Of a DNA stretch of 7,276 nucleotides, positions 4,753 to 7,276 are shown in pieces. Each line of letters begins with the position of its first letter. Position 1 is the stretch's first letter. The notes under the pieces are model-generated. The model was not told where the DNA came from. It was given only the letters and a program-made list of their open reading frames with translations, and did no database searches. The translations under genes were made by a program, and so were the position numbers. This DNA is from Clostridia bacterium (GTDB lineage: Bacteria; Bacillota_A; Clostridia; Christensenellales; Aristaeellaceae): positions 1-7,276 of the forward strand of contig JAGBAU010000128.1 in NCBI GenBank assembly GCA_017938785.1, given 5' to 3'.

Positions 4753-5408
4753 TTGTGCCTCCCGAAACCTGCGGGCAGCGCCCGCAGAAGTAAATTGACA
4801 ATCACAATAAACAGGATTTCCGCCGCACCAATGATAAATGCCATGGTGCTGAACATGGATTGGGGACAGATGCGGATCAGCAGATCCGTCCTCGGATCCA
4901 GCAGCCACAGGTCATTGGTAAACAGCAGCTTATGAAACAGCGTGAACAGGGAATCGAAATCCATCATTCCCCACAAACCAAGCATCGCGATCACAGCTAT
5001 GAAGCCCAGCGTTCCGCCCATGGCAGCCCGCCGCAGGCTTCGGCGATTCAGCAGCAATCCGCAGCCGATGCACACGACCGCCAGCGTACCAGATACGCCG
5101 ATCGCCCGCCGCAAAAGCACGAAGAGATCATAGCAGTCCGCCATGTGAATGCGTTCCTTTTCATTAAAGGGCGTTGCGTCCAGCGCAACTGCATCCCCGG
5201 CAAGATACACAGCCAGGCTCTCATCCAGCGCCTGCAATTCCTGCGCGGAAATTCCGGCTTCCGGCAATATATCCGCCTTCATTTGCATCCGGTAATAGAG
5301 CCCGTCATTTGTGCCCACCATGTGCAGGATGGCCAGCAGCGCCGCCAGGAACAGGAAAAACATCCCCATACCGGCAAGTATGCTGCCGACGCGCCGGGAT
5401 TTGATCAT
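4749..5408 (-). CDS. DUF1461 / TIGR01906-like integral membrane protein
   Basis: The product has 219 residues and looks like a four-helix membrane protein. Helices are near 8-30, 103-120, 128-148 and 185-208. The first is preceded by a basic MIKSRR start, and a soluble loop of about 70 residues follows it. The stretches FNEKERIHMADCYDLF (about 81-96) and LLFTNDLWLLDPRTDLLIRI (161-180) resemble the conserved motifs I recall for the DUF1461/TIGR01906 family of Bacillota. The family has no firm biochemical function that I know of. The ATG at 5406-5408 lies ten bases after GGGAG (5419-5423); a GTG at 5412-5414, only four bases after it, is an alternative. The gene stands between a terminator behind prfB and tsaD, which it overlaps by four bases (ATGA). 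A longer open frame continues upstream into prfB, but it is a shadow there. Confidence 0.75.
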   Translation of the reverse strand: MIKSRRVGSILAGMGMFFLFLAALLAILHMVGTNDGLYYRMQMKADILPEAGISAQELQALDESLAVYLAGDAVALDATPFNEKERIHMADCYDLFVLLRRAIGVSGTLAVVCIGCGLLLNRRSLRRAAMGGTLGFIAVIAMLGLWGMMDFDSLFTLFHKLLFTNDLWLLDPRTDLLIRICPQSMFSTMAFIIGAAEILFIVIVNLLLRALPAGFGRHK

Positions 5409-5424
5409 ATACACACCGCTCCCG

Positions 5425-5449
5425 AAAAAGCGGCGGGATTCCCCGCCGC
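5425..5449 (-). terminator. Strong intrinsic terminator between prfB and the DUF1461 gene
   Basis: GCGGCGGG (5430-5437) and CCCGCCGC (5442-5449) form a perfect eight-pair GC stem with a four-base loop. On the minus strand it is followed by UUUUU (5425-5429). It starts six bases past the prfB stop. The GGGAG of the next gene begins one base after the U-tract, so the hairpin could act as an attenuator for the DUF1461-tsaD pair or simply end secA-prfB. Confidence 0.88.
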
Positions 5450-5455
5450 GTAAGA

Positions 5456-6553
5456 TTACAGTTTCTGCAGGTAGCTGGTAACAAAGCCTTCCAGCTTGCC
5501 GTCCATCACTTCGTTGATGTTGCCCATTTCGTAGCCGGTACGATGGTCCTTGACCATGGTGTAGGGCTGGAAGACGTAGGAGCGGATCTGGCTGCCCCAT
5601 TCGATCTTCTTCAGCTCGCCCTTGATGTCGCCCATCTGCTCCTGCCGCTGCTGTTCCTTCAGCTCTGCCAGCTTTGCACGCAGCCACATGAAGCACTTTT
5701 CCTTGTTCTGCAGCTGGCTGCGCTCGTTCTGGCACTGTACCACGATGCCGGTGGGCAGGTGGGTAATGCGAACGGCGGAGTCAGTACGGTTAACGTGCTG
5801 GCCGCCCTTACCGGATGCGCGGTAGGTATCGATGCGCAGATCCTCAGTCTTGATCTCGATCTCGGAATTGTCCTCGATGATGGGAGCAACGTCCAGGGAG
5901 GAGAAGGAGGTCTGGCGGCGGGCATTGGCGTCAAAGGGAGAGATACGCACCAGGCGGTGCACACCGCGTTCAGCCTTCATGTAGCCGTAGGCATAATCGC
6001 CGGTGACTTCAAAGGATACGGACTTGATGCCCGCGGAATCGCCGTCCAGGTAGTCCAGTTCCTTGACCTGGAAGCCCATGCGCTCGCAGAAGCGGGTGTA
6101 CATGCGGTAGAGCATCTGGGTCCAGTCCTGGGCCTCGGTTCCGCCTGCGCCTGCATGCAGGGTGAGAATGCAGTTGCAGCCATCGTATTCGCCGGTGAGC
6201 AGGGTCTGGAGCTTGAGGCTTTCCAGATCCTCCTTCAGGCTGGCAAATTCCTTCTTGATGTCCTCGGCCATGGATTCGTCATCCTCTTCCTCGGCCAGCT
6301 CCATCATGATTTCGATCTCATCAGCGCGGTTGATCAGGCTCTCGTAGTGCTTGACGCGGGCCTCGGTGGAGTTTGCCTTGGCGGATACCCTGGTGGCGCG
6401 CTCGGTGTCATCCCAGAAGCCGGGAGAACCCATATCTTCCTGGTATTCCACCAGCTGTTCGCGCAGCAGGTCCACGTGGAGGGACTCGCCCGCTTCATCG
6501 ATCATGCTGCGCACGGCAGAAAGATCCTGCTTGAAGATTTCCATTTCAATCAT
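5456..6553 (-). CDS. prfB: Peptide chain release factor 2 (RF2), no programmed frameshift
   Basis: RF2 recognises UGA and UAA stop codons in the ribosomal A site and triggers peptide release. The product is full length at 365 residues. Its coiled-coil N-terminal domain covers about 1-115. The stop-codon recognition tripeptide SPF is at 205-207 in VRISPFDANARRQTSFSS. The catalytic GGQ is at 250-252 in ASGKGGQHVNRTDSAVRI. The C-terminal ISPF-to-GGQ spacing and the ending are regular. In many bacteria the prfB frame is broken near codon 25 by an in-frame UGA that needs a +1 shift; here the matching stretch (GESLHVDLLREQL, residues 22-34) is continuous and has no UGA. The ATG at 6551-6553 has only a weak GGAT-type upstream motif. 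It lies 38 bases after secA, the usual secA-prfB pair. Confidence 0.96.
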   Translation of the reverse strand: MIEMEIFKQDLSAVRSMIDEAGESLHVDLLREQLVEYQEDMGSPGFWDDTERATRVSAKANSTEARVKHYESLINRADEIEIMMELAEEEDDESMAEDIKKEFASLKEDLESLKLQTLLTGEYDGCNCILTLHAGAGGTEAQDWTQMLYRMYTRFCERMGFQVKELDYLDGDSAGIKSVSFEVTGDYAYGYMKAERGVHRLVRISPFDANARRQTSFSSLDVAPIIEDNSEIEIKTEDLRIDTYRASGKGGQHVNRTDSAVRITHLPTGIVVQCQNERSQLQNKEKCFMWLRAKLAELKEQQRQEQMGDIKGELKKIEWGSQIRSYVFQPYTMVKDHRTGYEMGNINEVMDGKLEGFVTSYLQKL

Positions 6554-6591
6554 AGTAATTCACATCCAAATCTTATTTTATGCGCAGCAGT

Positions 6592-7276
<685 letters not shown>

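Noticed and set aside
3472..4935. Long plus-strand open frame (487 codons) opposite tsaD
   Set aside because: It is antisense to a complete TsaD with all catalytic motifs, begins in AT-rich noncoding DNA without a ribosome binding site, and its translation resembles no family; GC-rich codons on the other strand explain the open frame.
5409..5735. N-terminal extension of the DUF1461 protein into prfB
   Set aside because: The extra ~109 residues are Arg/Ala/Gln-rich and read through conserved prfB codons and the terminator stem in another frame; the membrane protein begins naturally at MIKSRR.

Overview
This window looks like core chromosome of a Gram-positive, Bacillota/Clostridia-type bacterium. 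The evidence is the run mini-RNase III, RlmB, Rae1 (YacP) and SigH, which is a Firmicutes housekeeping and stress cluster, next to secA-prfB and a tRNA-Gly/tuf unit. Coding DNA is GC-rich and has strong GGAGG-type ribosome binding sites, while the gene-free stretches are AT-rich. I cannot name a genus. Every gene I can support lies on the minus strand, and there is no mobile element, CRISPR array or obvious foreign gene.

Layout in transcription order, from the right edge leftwards. (1) The 3' part of secA (zinc-finger tail) is followed after 37 bases by prfB (release factor 2), here a single uninterrupted frame without the usual programmed frameshift. A strong intrinsic terminator sits directly behind prfB. 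The next gene, a four-helix DUF1461/TIGR01906-like membrane protein, has its ribosome binding site almost touching the terminator's U-tract, and it overlaps tsaD (tRNA t6A synthesis) by four bases. (2) tsaD is closed by two consecutive terminator hairpins. (3) About 690 bases without a gene follow (2994-3684). They hold a dense cluster of DnaA-box-like 9-mers, including two perfect TTATCCACA copies 52 bases apart, an AT-rich tract of about 18% G+C, and a good sigma-A promoter. (4) That promoter drives the tight operon mrnC-rlmB-rae1-sigH, which has overlaps of 11 and 4 bases and then a 22-base gap, and ends in a probable terminator. (5) A near-consensus promoter then drives tRNA-Gly(CCC) and probably tuf, whose first 22 codons are in the window.

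The genes share a theme of translation and RNA metabolism: rRNA maturation (mini-III, RlmB), ribosome-linked mRNA decay (Rae1), tRNA modification (TsaD), termination (RF2) and elongation (EF-Tu). SecA and SigH add export and stationary-phase regulation. The least explained item is the DnaA-box cluster: there is no dnaA, dnaN, rpmH or rnpA beside it. It could be a replication origin separated from dnaA, a DnaA-titrating cluster, or DnaA control of the mrnC-sigH operon. The sequence alone does not decide between these.
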